A DNA stretch of 64,000 nucleotides, taken from a bacterium HR33. Its GTDB lineage: Bacteria; Gemmatimonadota; Gemmatimonadetes; Gemmatimonadales; GWC2-71-9. Below the pieces are notes generated by a model, which worked only from the letters and a program-made list of their open reading frames with translations, did not search any database and was not told the DNA's origin. Location: contig BEIJ01000001.1 in NCBI GenBank assembly GCA_002923375.1, positions 1,485,730 to 1,549,729 of the forward strand, given 5' to 3'. The position numbers were made by a program, and so were the translations under genes. Position 1 is the stretch's first letter, and the number at the start of each line of letters is the position of its first letter. Below are positions 8,012 through 15,831 of this stretch, piece by piece.

Positions 8012-9146
8012 ATGGTCCGCCTAAGACCTTCCTTGTTAACTGTTTTTGGGCCGACATTTGCGTTGGTGACGTGGTCGGCCTGCGACGGCTCTGCTCGGTT
8101 GCAAGAGCGATTTCCCTCCGTTGAGCTTAGTCTCCGGCGCACCCTCGGGGATAGTCTGTCCTGGAAGATGCCGGTTCACCTGCTAGTCTTGGATAGTTTG
8201 TTGCTTGTTGCTGACGGCTTCGGTGATCCACATGTCGCCGTGGTTGATCTGACGAGCGGTCGGATACGTCGGCAGCTCGGTAAGCATGGCCCGGGCCCCG
8301 GTGAGCTGTTGCATCCACAGTCGCTTGCAAGAGATCCGGCGAACCCACATAAGCGAGTGAGGGTCCTACGACGCCAAGGCTAATCGCTTCTCGCTCTTCG
8401 ATTTGAGCGTTCCGGCAACAGAGAGTTTCGTTAAACAGGTCAGTTTCTACCCTGATGTGGCCGCCAGATTCCCTATACCTATACGCAACGGCTTCGTGCT
8501 CACGGCGATGTCTGCAGAGAATCTGTTATACTTGGCAGACACCACCGGTCACGTCCGTTCACTTCCGGCCGCCGCTCTGCCCTTTTCTTCCCGTGAGGAA
8601 CCCAACCCCCTTGCACGGCTCATGTTCAACATGAGGTCGTTGACCTCCGATTTTTTAGGGCACAGGCTAGCTGTTTCGTACCGGTTTGCCAACCGTGTAG
8701 ACTTCATTAGTGTGGACGGTAGGTCCCTCACATCGGTCGCGGATCCTCGGCGGACGCGTCGCCCCGATTTCCGGGTGACCAAACGCGGCATCGTGTGGCG
8801 CAGCGGCACTCACCTGGCCTACGCTGCTGCAATTGCAGCTAGTGATCGGTACGTATACGCCGTATTCTGTGGGTGTACGGAAGAGGAGCGCGATCGAGCC
8901 GAGCAGCCTAGGTTGGTGCACGTGTATTCGTGGAATGGGCCCTTTGTCGCCGAGCTCTCCCTGCACCGGGCGGTTACCGCTATCACTGTAACCCAGGACG
9001 ACAGGCTCTTGTACGGTGCATTGAGGGGTCAATATCCCCTGATCGGCGAGTGGGTGCTGCCCTTCGCCAGTCAGGAGCGGCCACTTACGGTCTCAGACCC
9101 AAGCACGCAGACGAAACCTGCTTCGGCACGGGCGGGCGAGAAATAA
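8012..9146 (+). pseudogene. 6-bladed beta-propeller protein, frameshifted
   Basis: Two overlapping frames make one protein of about 375 residues. The first (8012-8383) has an N-terminal hydrophobic signal ending near SAC and propeller motifs (LLLVADGFGDPHVAVVDLTSG, RRQLGKHGPGPGELLHPQSL). After ANPH near 8350 the sense moves to another frame, which continues with YDAKANRFSLFDLSV and runs to 9146 through further blades. The GPGPGEL motif and blade spacing match the 6-bladed beta-propeller lipoproteins common in Bacteroidota and Gemmatimonadota. A single-base change around 8350-8365 (CATAAGCGAGTGAGGGTC) explains the break; it may be a real mutation or a sequencing error. Confidence 0.65.
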
Positions 9147-9282
9147 AACCAGTCTGCTCGCACTTGCCGGTACCTGGGAATTCGTCCTTCTGCGAAGGCT
9201 CGCTGCAGCAGATCCAGCGGCTAGCACGTTATCGGATTCGTGCTATACTCGCGAATCGCACGCGCGAATCCTGCGCGCTCTT

Positions 9283-9735
9283 CTAGGAGGACGGGCAGGG
9301 ACAACGGAATACAGAGGCCGGTGCAGAACCACACCACGGGGTGGCAAGGCCCCCTCGTAGCAGCAGGCGTGTGACATTGGGCTCGGAACGCGGCCGTGAT
9401 CCGCAGATTGCTCGCGGCCGCGGGTAGTTCACTCCGCCGTTGAACGCCTCGTAAACCGTGGGCGCCATGCTGAAGCCTAGATCCATCTCCCCCTTGGCCA
9501 CCCGGTTTACGTTTTCCACCGATCCGCCGGTAACTTCCGCGGTGTACTGGCGATCCGGGTCCGCCAGCGAGAGGCGCGCTGCGATCGCCCCTCCCAGAGG
9601 GTAATAGACTCCTCCGGTACCCGCGGTACCGATGCTGAAAAACCTGCGCCCCCCTGCGCGCTCGCCTCCCTGGCAAGCACCGACCGCTAAAGCCAGCGCC
9701 AGGAGCGCCGCCGGACGGCAAGAGCATCGCACCAT
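9283..9735 (-). pseudogene. Truncated second copy of the TAXI solute-binding gene
   Basis: This copy keeps the start codon, signal peptide, lipobox and TAXI signature, identical to the intact gene over 9414-9735. Below 9414 the sequence diverges but still resembles the gene for a short distance (PNVTRLLLRGG here, PNVTHVLVRRG in the intact copy) before reading into unrelated residues and a stop. The product of about 150 residues could be exported but cannot form a two-lobed receptor. It directly follows the intact permease (9 bases), the native arrangement. The interval 9147-9282 holds no gene I can support. Confidence 0.8.
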
Positions 9736-9968
9736 AGCTTCCGCCTAGTTAGCAGCCGGTTCCGCCGAGGTCAACCGCTGCTTTTTGGCTCCGGGGGTTG
9801 CGAAAACCAGCAGCATCACGGAGAGCCCAAAGAGGTCAGTAACGAGCCCCGGTTTGATGAGCCCTATCGCCGCAGCTGCCAGCAATGCCCGTTCCCACCA
9901 GGTCACCGGCCGGCGGGCGTGACCTATTACCGCCGCCGCCAGGGCCACCACGCCGGCCGAAGCGGTAA
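9414..9968. repeat. 555-bp direct repeat, copy B
   Basis: Partner of 6000-6554, one mismatch in 555. This copy joins the intact permease to the truncated receptor. The distance between corresponding points is 3414 bases, enclosing the plus-strand cassette. Confidence 0.93.
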
Positions 9969-11607
9969 TGATCGCGAGCAGGATCTCGTGAACGGGTGCG
10001 GCGAGCAGAAGTGCAGGACCGTAAACGAACATGAAGGGCACTAGGAAGCCGGTCGCCGCGAGTCCCATGGCGGTAACTCCCGTGCGCAGGGGCGGAGCGC
10101 CCGCAAGTCCCGCTGCGGCGTAGGCCGCAAGCGCCACAGGCGGGGTTACGTTGGAGATGCAGCCAAAGTAGAAAATGAAAAGGTGCGCCGCCAGCACGGG
10201 CACTCCGAGCTCGATCAGCGCGGGGGCGCCCAAAGCGGCTAAAACCACGTACGCCGCAGTGGTTGGAAGTCCCATTCCCAGCAGAATCGAACCGATGCCC
10301 GTGAGGACCAAAGCCACCGGCAGGTGACCGCCCGAGAGCGTAACTATGAACTCGGAAATTCTGAGCCCTAGCCCCGTGAGCGATGCCACTCCCACCACTA
10401 TACCGGCGGCTGCGCAGGCGGCGGCCACCTGTACCGTGCCCGAAGCGCCGGAGACGAGAATGTTCACTATACCGCGCCAATCGAGCTTTCTTCCCGGGCC
10501 CAAAAGCAACGTCACTGCGGCGGTCGCCACGCCCCAGAAAGCCGCTCGCATGGGAGAGCGGCCCAGAGCCAGCAGCGCTACTATGACGGCAAGCGGCGCC
10601 AAGAGATGGAGCCGGGGCAGAACTGGTTCTCGGGGAGCGTCTCCTTGAGCTTCGATCCCGACCTTGACGGCTCGAAAATGGATTGCGGTGTACAGTGCTA
10701 CGTAGTAGAGCACCGCCGGGATTGCCGCAGCCAGGGCCACCTTGACGTACGGAATTCCAGTCCAGGTCGCCAGAATGAACGCGCCCGCTCCCATGATGGG
10801 CGGCATGAATTGCCCGCCGGTGCTCGCTGCCGCTTCCACCGCCGCGGCAAAGTGGGGCTTGAATCCGGTGCGCTTCATGAGAGGTATGGTGAACGCTCCG
10901 GTTGTGACCACGTTGGCTACTGCGCTGCCGGAGACGGATCCCATGAGAGCGCTGGCGACGGCTGCGGTCTTGGCCGGTCCCGCCCGAGTGCGCCCGGCTA
11001 TTCTCGACGCCAGGCCGATCAAGAGCTCGCCCCCTCCCGCTCCTTCCAGCACCGCACCGAAGAGCACGAACAGGTAAACGAAATCCGCCGACACGCCGAG
11101 TGGCACACCCCAGATCCCTTCGGTAGTGAGATAGAGGTGCTCGATCAGCCTGCCTGGGGAATAGCCGCGGTGGGCGAGAAGGCCCGGCAAGTAGGGCCCC
11201 AGGATCCCGTAGGCGAGTGCCAGGAGGGCCACTGTCACCAGTCCCCATCCGGTAGTTCGCCGCGCCAGTTCCAGAACCACCAGAATCGCCAGCGCTCCCG
11301 CGGCGAGGTCGAGTTTTGTTGCCGAGCCTGCGCGGCGGACCAGCGCGTTGTGTTCCAGAACCATATAGAAGGTGGAAAAGAGTGTCGCGGCTATGAGGAC
11401 TGAACTGATGGCGAGGTACGCTCGATGGATTCCGCGGCGCTCCTTTTCGGCGTCCCGTTTCATTACGCCCACGCCCAGGAATCCCAGGGCTGCCATGAAG
11501 GCCAGGTGGACCGGTCGCTGCACGAAGGCGGTAAAGGGCGATACCCCCGCGGCCCACAGGTGAAAGGCGGCGGCACCGATCGCCAAAAGGGGGATGAGAA
11601 ATCTCAA
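9745..11607 (-). CDS. TRAP transporter fused permease (4TM/12TM), TAXI type
   Basis: A membrane protein of about 620 residues with many hydrophobic segments. The N-terminal part corresponds to the small DctQ-like subunit and the rest to the DctM-like large subunit (TRAP fused permease, DctM/DctQ fusion). Conserved pieces include PPIMGAGAFILATWTG, GSVSGSAVANVVTTGAFTIPLMKR and GMGLPTTAAYVVLAAL. A TTG at 11607 overlaps the preceding TGA as TTGA and puts the first hydrophobic segment (LRFLIPLLAIGAAAF) at the N-terminus. That is more convincing than the longer frame reaching back to 11757. It uses the ion gradient to import the ligand delivered by the TAXI receptor. Its coupled receptor gene is now a fragment. 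Confidence 0.9.
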   Translation of the reverse strand: MRFLIPLLAIGAAAFHLWAAGVSPFTAFVQRPVHLAFMAALGFLGVGVMKRDAEKERRGIHRAYLAISSVLIAATLFSTFYMVLEHNALVRRAGSATKLDLAAGALAILVVLELARRTTGWGLVTVALLALAYGILGPYLPGLLAHRGYSPGRLIEHLYLTTEGIWGVPLGVSADFVYLFVLFGAVLEGAGGGELLIGLASRIAGRTRAGPAKTAAVASALMGSVSGSAVANVVTTGAFTIPLMKRTGFKPHFAAAVEAAASTGGQFMPPIMGAGAFILATWTGIPYVKVALAAAIPAVLYYVALYTAIHFRAVKVGIEAQGDAPREPVLPRLHLLAPLAVIVALLALGRSPMRAAFWGVATAAVTLLLGPGRKLDWRGIVNILVSGASGTVQVAAACAAAGIVVGVASLTGLGLRISEFIVTLSGGHLPVALVLTGIGSILLGMGLPTTAAYVVLAALGAPALIELGVPVLAAHLFIFYFGCISNVTPPVALAAYAAAGLAGAPPLRTGVTAMGLAATGFLVPFMFVYGPALLLAAPVHEILLAIITASAGVVALAAAVIGHARRPVTWWERALLAAAAIGLIKPGLVTDLFGLSVMLLVFATPGAKKQRLTSAEPAAN

Positions 11608-11948
11608 GTCTTTTCTCCCGCGTCGTCCGAAGGAGCTCCGCTCGCCAGCCAGGAGCGAAACCCTTCCGACTCCAGGGCCAGGCGCCACTCGGCGAGCACG
11701 CTTTGCGCCATAGCCCGCACCGGGCCGGCAGCCTCCGTTTTGAGACAGCGCTCCCACAACCAGGCCTCGAAACGCTCCGGATCCGGATCTTCTTTCACCG
11801 CCGCCTCGAGCAGCTCCCGCTTGATGGCAAGCCCTATGGCGTCGGGCGTGGTGTCGCGCTTGCGGCGACGCCGCCGGCCCTCTGAAGCCTCCAGGGCGGC
11901 GAGCAACTGCCGGCAGATTTCGGCGGGGCGAGGTTCAGAACGCGCCAT
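11604..11948 (-). CDS. Small protein between fdhE and the TRAP permease, unknown function
   Basis: A 114-residue, highly charged, helical protein. It has an Arg/Lys-rich patch (EGRRRRRKRDTT) followed by amphipathic helices (IKRELLEAAVKEDPDPERFEAWLWERCL). There is no signal peptide or membrane segment, so it is cytoplasmic. Its start overlaps the end of fdhE by 14 bases and its stop overlaps the permease start by 3 bases, so all three genes are translationally coupled. The position suggests a role in formate dehydrogenase maturation or in linking it to the transporter, but no family is recognised. Confidence 0.6.
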   Translation of the reverse strand: MARSEPRPAEICRQLLAALEASEGRRRRRKRDTTPDAIGLAIKRELLEAAVKEDPDPERFEAWLWERCLKTEAAGPVRAMAQSVLAEWRLALESEGFRSWLASGAPSDDAGEKT

Positions 11949-12801
11949 CAGCCTGAGAACCGTCCACCAGCGCCACCGAGAAAGAGTATCCCACGACCCC
12001 CGGCCGCTTATATCCCCGCTCCAGCGCGGCTAGATCCAGCTCCACGTTTTCCAGATCCCAGATCAACAGCTCCACCATCGAAAGAGGCGTCAGCGTAGCG
12101 AGCGATTTCAGATAACCGCGACAGGTGGTGCACGTCTCCACCTTCCTCGTCTCCAGCTCACCCTCGAGTTCCAGGAAGCCTAACTTTCTATGATCCGGTT
12201 CGCCGCAATAAATGCAGCGAAGCGGCGGTGCGACCCAGTCGGAACCGCAACGCGCGCAGCGCAGATGGCGGGAACGATCGATCCCCCGCGACTCCGCCAG
12301 CGACGCCCACGCTCCGCAAAGAAAACAATATCCCCTACTCCAAGCCCGGCGCTCTCCGACCCCCAAATGCTTGCTGCATGCGGCGAGTATCGGCACGGCG
12401 ATCAAAGCGACCAGACTCGCGATCGCACCGCCCGCAACAGACTGCCCGCCGATGTACCGGGCCACGAGATCCGCCAGCTCACCGGAGCCGGGAATAGAAT
12501 GTTTCAGCGATCCTGCGGCCGAGTTCCGCGGCGCACCCTTAGCCGCAGCCCGGGCCAAGCGTTCGGCAAAAGCGCTCAAGGAGCGAAAGGAGACTTTGAT
12601 GCGAGCGCCGTCGAGAAGCGGCGCGTCCTCGGCCGGCTTTGCCGGTTCCACCCTGAGGCCGGCAGTCCACTCTCCTCCTTCAAGTGCCCGAGCCGCTTCC
12701 TCCGCCATCGCGATCCAAGACCGCCACTCAGGGCGGCTGCGGCGGAGCGAGGCGAACCTAGGCCCGAGATCGCCTGCAAGGGAATCGCTCCTGGAAGGCA
12801 T
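11935..12801 (-). CDS. fdhE: Formate dehydrogenase accessory protein FdhE
   Basis: A 288-residue cytoplasmic protein. The C-terminal half has the FdhE iron-binding cysteine pairs: CFLCGAW, CARCGSDW, CIYCG and CTTCRGY, with SLATLTPLSMVELLIWDLEN near the end. FdhE binds the Tat-exported catalytic subunit of respiratory formate dehydrogenases and helps its maturation before export. Here it lies in the same minus-strand run as nrfD and downstream of the fdhAB pair, matching the presence of a Tat signal on FdhA. No strong ribosome site is seen at the ATG at 12801. Confidence 0.88.
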   Translation of the reverse strand: MPSRSDSLAGDLGPRFASLRRSRPEWRSWIAMAEEAARALEGGEWTAGLRVEPAKPAEDAPLLDGARIKVSFRSLSAFAERLARAAAKGAPRNSAAGSLKHSIPGSGELADLVARYIGGQSVAGGAIASLVALIAVPILAACSKHLGVGERRAWSRGYCFLCGAWASLAESRGIDRSRHLRCARCGSDWVAPPLRCIYCGEPDHRKLGFLELEGELETRKVETCTTCRGYLKSLATLTPLSMVELLIWDLENVELDLAALERGYKRPGVVGYSFSVALVDGSQADGAF

Positions 12802-12825
12802 GGGTGAAAGGTGCCGATCCGGACT

Positions 12826-13119
12826 CTAACGTTCGCCCGGCTTGGAACCGGTGTCGCTTGGCACGGGGCCGAATACCGGACGGGGTCCGTCACAGTGCTC
12901 GAGCGTGGTGGCGCAGGGAGTCAGATAGTACGGGTCCGCGCCGTCGTGAAACTGGACCGTATCCCGGCGGTTGCCCGGATCGGCCCCGGGTCCGCCACCT
13001 CTGGTTCGGCTCGCTTCCGGACTGGCGCAGGAAAGCCACACGGCAGCCGCAATCAGAAGTGTGGCGCTTCCCGCCGGAAGCCGAGAACGGTCCAGAACGC
13101 TAACTGTCCCTCCCCTCAC
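12826..13119 (-). CDS. Small probable lipoprotein or anchored protein of the fdh locus
   Basis: A 97-residue frame starting with a GTG that overlaps the nrfD stop as GTGA. It has a hydrophobic signal (ATLLIAAAVWLSCA) with a Cys near residue 31 that could be lipidated, although the lipobox is imperfect (WLSC). A Gly/Pro/Asp-rich tail with two further Cys (PYYLTPCATTLEHCDGP) follows. There is no known domain. Position and coupling suggest an accessory of the formate dehydrogenase membrane complex. The start is uncertain because a GGGGAGGG stretch lies downstream of the chosen GTG. Confidence 0.45.
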   Translation of the reverse strand: MRGGTVSVLDRSRLPAGSATLLIAAAVWLSCASPEASRTRGGGPGADPGNRRDTVQFHDGADPYYLTPCATTLEHCDGPRPVFGPVPSDTGSKPGER

Positions 13120-14033
13120 GGCGATACACCGGAACCGGCAACATGGATCTGGTTGGAAGAAAAGATCACCACGATCCGCAACAACAATCCACCCGCCAGC
13201 ACCAGAGCCGCCGCCCGGACCAGTGTTCCGGTACGGTGTCCCTGCCTGGCCTCGAGAAAAAGAGGCAAGATGATTCCCGCCCCCAGCACTCCCAAAACCA
13301 GAAGCGCTCCCCACCATCCCAGGAACACTTTGGCCACTGAGCCCAGGGAGGCTACGAAGGCTAGCAGCACCAAGAGTTCCAGCGCCAGCGCTCCGCGGTC
13401 GAACCGGCTCAACCATTCGAGGGAGCTGCGATCGGCGGAACCTCTCCAAAGCCCCAAGAGAATGAGCGTCCCGGCGGCAGTGGAAGCGCCGGAAACGAGA
13501 AACAAAAGGCCCAGGAGATTTGAATCCGCCCATACGGGCCGGTTGGTCACCGCGAGCAAGACGCCGGTATAGCCGGCGAGGAAGAAACCCAACACCGTTC
13601 CGGCCCCCGCGATTACCATGGCCGGAATCCCTCGAGCCAGCCGGCGAAGGGCGGCCAGGCTAAGGTTCTTCTGTTCCGCAAACTCGCTCGCGGCCGCAAG
13701 ACCCGCGAACAATCCGAAGAAGGCCAGCCCCCACGCGCCTACCGACATGGGAGCCCAGGCTTTGAACATCAAGCGCCCGGTGTTGGATTGAATCAGCATG
13801 TGCCAAAACCGTTCCGGGCGGGTGAGATCCAGAGTGAGCAGCAAGCCGCTCAACAGCGCGCCGGCGAATGCCACGTAGTAGCCGGTTCGGATGACAGGGG
13901 TGTCCTCCGGCCGGCCGAACAGCTTCAGCAGGGAAGCGATGAAGAAACAGCCGCCCGCTATGCCGCCGACGAAGAAATACCACACGATGTACCAGGCCCA
14001 GTGGGGCGAAGCGGTGTAGAAGGTATCGGGCAT
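13116..14033 (-). CDS. nrfD: NrfD/PsrC-type membrane subunit of formate dehydrogenase
   Basis: A 305-residue protein with about eight hydrophobic segments. It begins with the NrfD-type sequence HWAWYIVWYFFVGGIAGGCFFIASL and includes LSGLLLTLDLTRPERFWHML, which matches the quinone-site region of the NrfD/PsrC family. NrfD subunits pass electrons from a periplasmic iron-sulfur subunit to quinone; here the partners should be FdhA and FdhB, encoded 1.8 kb upstream on the same strand. The gene is separated from them by a plus-strand potassium channel gene and appears to have its own promoter. Confidence 0.88.
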   Translation of the reverse strand: MPDTFYTASPHWAWYIVWYFFVGGIAGGCFFIASLLKLFGRPEDTPVIRTGYYVAFAGALLSGLLLTLDLTRPERFWHMLIQSNTGRLMFKAWAPMSVGAWGLAFFGLFAGLAAASEFAEQKNLSLAALRRLARGIPAMVIAGAGTVLGFFLAGYTGVLLAVTNRPVWADSNLLGLLFLVSGASTAAGTLILLGLWRGSADRSSLEWLSRFDRGALALELLVLLAFVASLGSVAKVFLGWWGALLVLGVLGAGIILPLFLEARQGHRTGTLVRAAALVLAGGLLLRIVVIFSSNQIHVAGSGVSP

Positions 14034-14041
14034 CGCCCGGA

Positions 14042-14069
14042 ATCATAGTTTTCGTGGCGTCGGGCGCAA
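14042..14069 (-). promoter_or_regulatory. Candidate promoter of nrfD
   Basis: On the minus strand, TTGCGC, a 16-bp spacer and TATGAT, the latter only 8 bases before the nrfD ATG. No ribosome site lies in that interval, so transcripts would be nearly leaderless. The match is moderate. It would restore expression to nrfD after the channel gene separated it from fdhAB. Confidence 0.35.
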
Positions 14070-14118
14070 GGGTTCGAGCGGTTTGCTCCGCCAGCTTTCG
14101 GTGTATAGAGTAGATGGC

Positions 14119-15831
14119 ATGAAGAGCGTGGGATCCCATCTGGCCTCCTACCTTCAGGGGCGGAAGTCCGGCCTGCGGCCCGCCAGGCCGTTCATTCAAT
14201 ACGTCATTCTACTGGTAGCGATCATCCTCCTATACGGCTGGCTTTTTCATGTGATCATGGAGTGGGAGGGCCAAGAGCACTCCTGGTTCACGGGGATTTA
14301 CTGGACGCTGACCGTGATGAGCACGCTGGGGTTTGGGGACATCACCTTCACCAGTGACCTTGGCCGCGTATTCAGCACGGCAGTTTTGCTTACCGGAATC
14401 GTGTTGCTACTGGTGATCCTCCCCTTCCTGTTCATACGGCTGGTTTACGCACCCTGGCTGGAAGAGCAAAGCCGCCGCCGTTTCAAGGCGTTACGATCGG
14501 TGCCCAAGGATACCCGAGATCACGTTATCATCTGCGCCAACGATCCCATAGCGCTCGGCCTGGTGCAACGGCTTCGACTCGCCGGAGTGCGATCCTGGGT
14601 GATCGAGCCGGATGGCGAGCTGGCCGGCCGGATGAGCGATGCCGGGTTCCCGGTACTGACGGGTGACATAGATGCGGTAGAGACTTACGCCGGTGCTCGA
14701 GTGGAGACTGCCCGCTTGGTGCTGGCTAACGCGGCCGATACGGTGAACACGAACATCGTCCTTACGGTGCGCGAGCTTTCGCCCACGGTACCGATCGCTG
14801 CGATCGTCGAGTACGAGGATTCGGTGGACATTTTGGAGTTGAGCGGGGCGACCTATGTGTTCCCTCTAAAGCAGCGCCTGGGCGAACAACTGGCAAGCCG
14901 GGTGAGCGCGGGAAATGCTCGGGCCAACGTGATCGGCAGGTTTCATCATCTCCTGCTGGCAGAGTTTCCGGTTCACAACACTCCGCTTCAGAACAAAACC
15001 GTGCGGGAGACCAGGCTGCGGGAAGCCACGGGGGTGAGCATAGTGGGAGTGTGGGAGCACGGGCGGCTTTTGCCGGCCCACCCGGAGCTGCAACTCTCGC
15101 CGCTCAGCGTTCCGGTAGTGGTGGGAACTGAAGAGCAGATCCGGGGTTTGGACGAGTTATTGGTGATCTACGACGCCAATCCCAACCCGGTTCTGGTGAT
15201 CGGAGGTGGCAAGGTTGGGCGCGCCGCCGCGCGTGCTTTGAAAGCACGCGGTCTGGCGGTGCACGTGGTCGAGCGCAACGGAGCCCTGGAGCCCAAGGTC
15301 GCCGGCATCCCCGATAAGGTCTTTATCGGGGACGCCGCAGATCGAGAGGTGCTCGCCGCTGCCGGAGTGGAGCAGGCCCCTTCGATTCTGCTCACCACCC
15401 ACGACGATGCGATGAACATCTACCTCACGGTTTACTGCCGCAGGCTTAACCCGGATGCCCGGATTCTCACCCGAGTTACTCACGAGCGGAACGTGGAGGC
15501 GATCCAGCGCGCGGGTGCGGATTTCGTCCTGAGCTACGCCGCTCTGGGAGTGCAGACCGTCTTCGCAGCGGTACAGGGGCGCGAGCTGGTGGTATTGGGC
15601 GAGGGAGTAGATCTGTTCTACATCCCGGTGCCCCAGGGCCTCGCCGGGCAGAGTCTGGCCCAAACCGGAATCGGGGCGAAGACGGGACTCAACGTCATAG
15701 CGGTGCAGGCGGACGGCAAGATAGAGATGCATCCTCAGCCGGGAGAGCCTCTGAGGGAAGGCTCCGTCTTGGTAGCGCTGGGAAGCGCCCAGCAGCGCCA
15801 GGCGTTCGAGGAGCTCTTCGTGAAAAACTAA
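14119..15831 (+). CDS. Two-helix potassium channel with two TrkA/RCK regulatory domains
   Basis: A protein of about 570 residues. Two transmembrane helices flank a pore loop with the selectivity filter TLGFGD. Two cytoplasmic TrkA-N (Rossmann) domains follow, the first starting DHVIICANDPIALGL and the second PVLVIGGGKVGRAAARAL, each with a TrkA-C-like tail. This matches RCK-gated channels, where NAD(H), nucleotides or ions gate K+ flow. The ATG at 14119 is chosen; TTG at 14083 and GTG at 14101 are alternatives and no clear ribosome site decides. It is the only plus-strand gene between 9.4 and 28.8 kb and it splits the formate dehydrogenase genes. Its stop overlaps that of fdhB by 3 bases, tail to tail. 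Confidence 0.88.
   Translation: MKSVGSHLASYLQGRKSGLRPARPFIQYVILLVAIILLYGWLFHVIMEWEGQEHSWFTGIYWTLTVMSTLGFGDITFTSDLGRVFSTAVLLTGIVLLLVILPFLFIRLVYAPWLEEQSRRRFKALRSVPKDTRDHVIICANDPIALGLVQRLRLAGVRSWVIEPDGELAGRMSDAGFPVLTGDIDAVETYAGARVETARLVLANAADTVNTNIVLTVRELSPTVPIAAIVEYEDSVDILELSGATYVFPLKQRLGEQLASRVSAGNARANVIGRFHHLLLAEFPVHNTPLQNKTVRETRLREATGVSIVGVWEHGRLLPAHPELQLSPLSVPVVVGTEEQIRGLDELLVIYDANPNPVLVIGGGKVGRAAARALKARGLAVHVVERNGALEPKVAGIPDKVFIGDAADREVLAAAGVEQAPSILLTTHDDAMNIYLTVYCRRLNPDARILTRVTHERNVEAIQRAGADFVLSYAALGVQTVFAAVQGRELVVLGEGVDLFYIPVPQGLAGQSLAQTGIGAKTGLNVIAVQADGKIEMHPQPGEPLREGSVLVALGSAQQRQAFEELFVKN

Noticed and set aside
11608..11757. Longer N-terminus of the TRAP permease (from 11757)
   Set aside because: The extra 50 residues are Gly/Arg-rich shadow of the preceding gene; TTG at 11607 overlapping TGA places the first membrane helix correctly.
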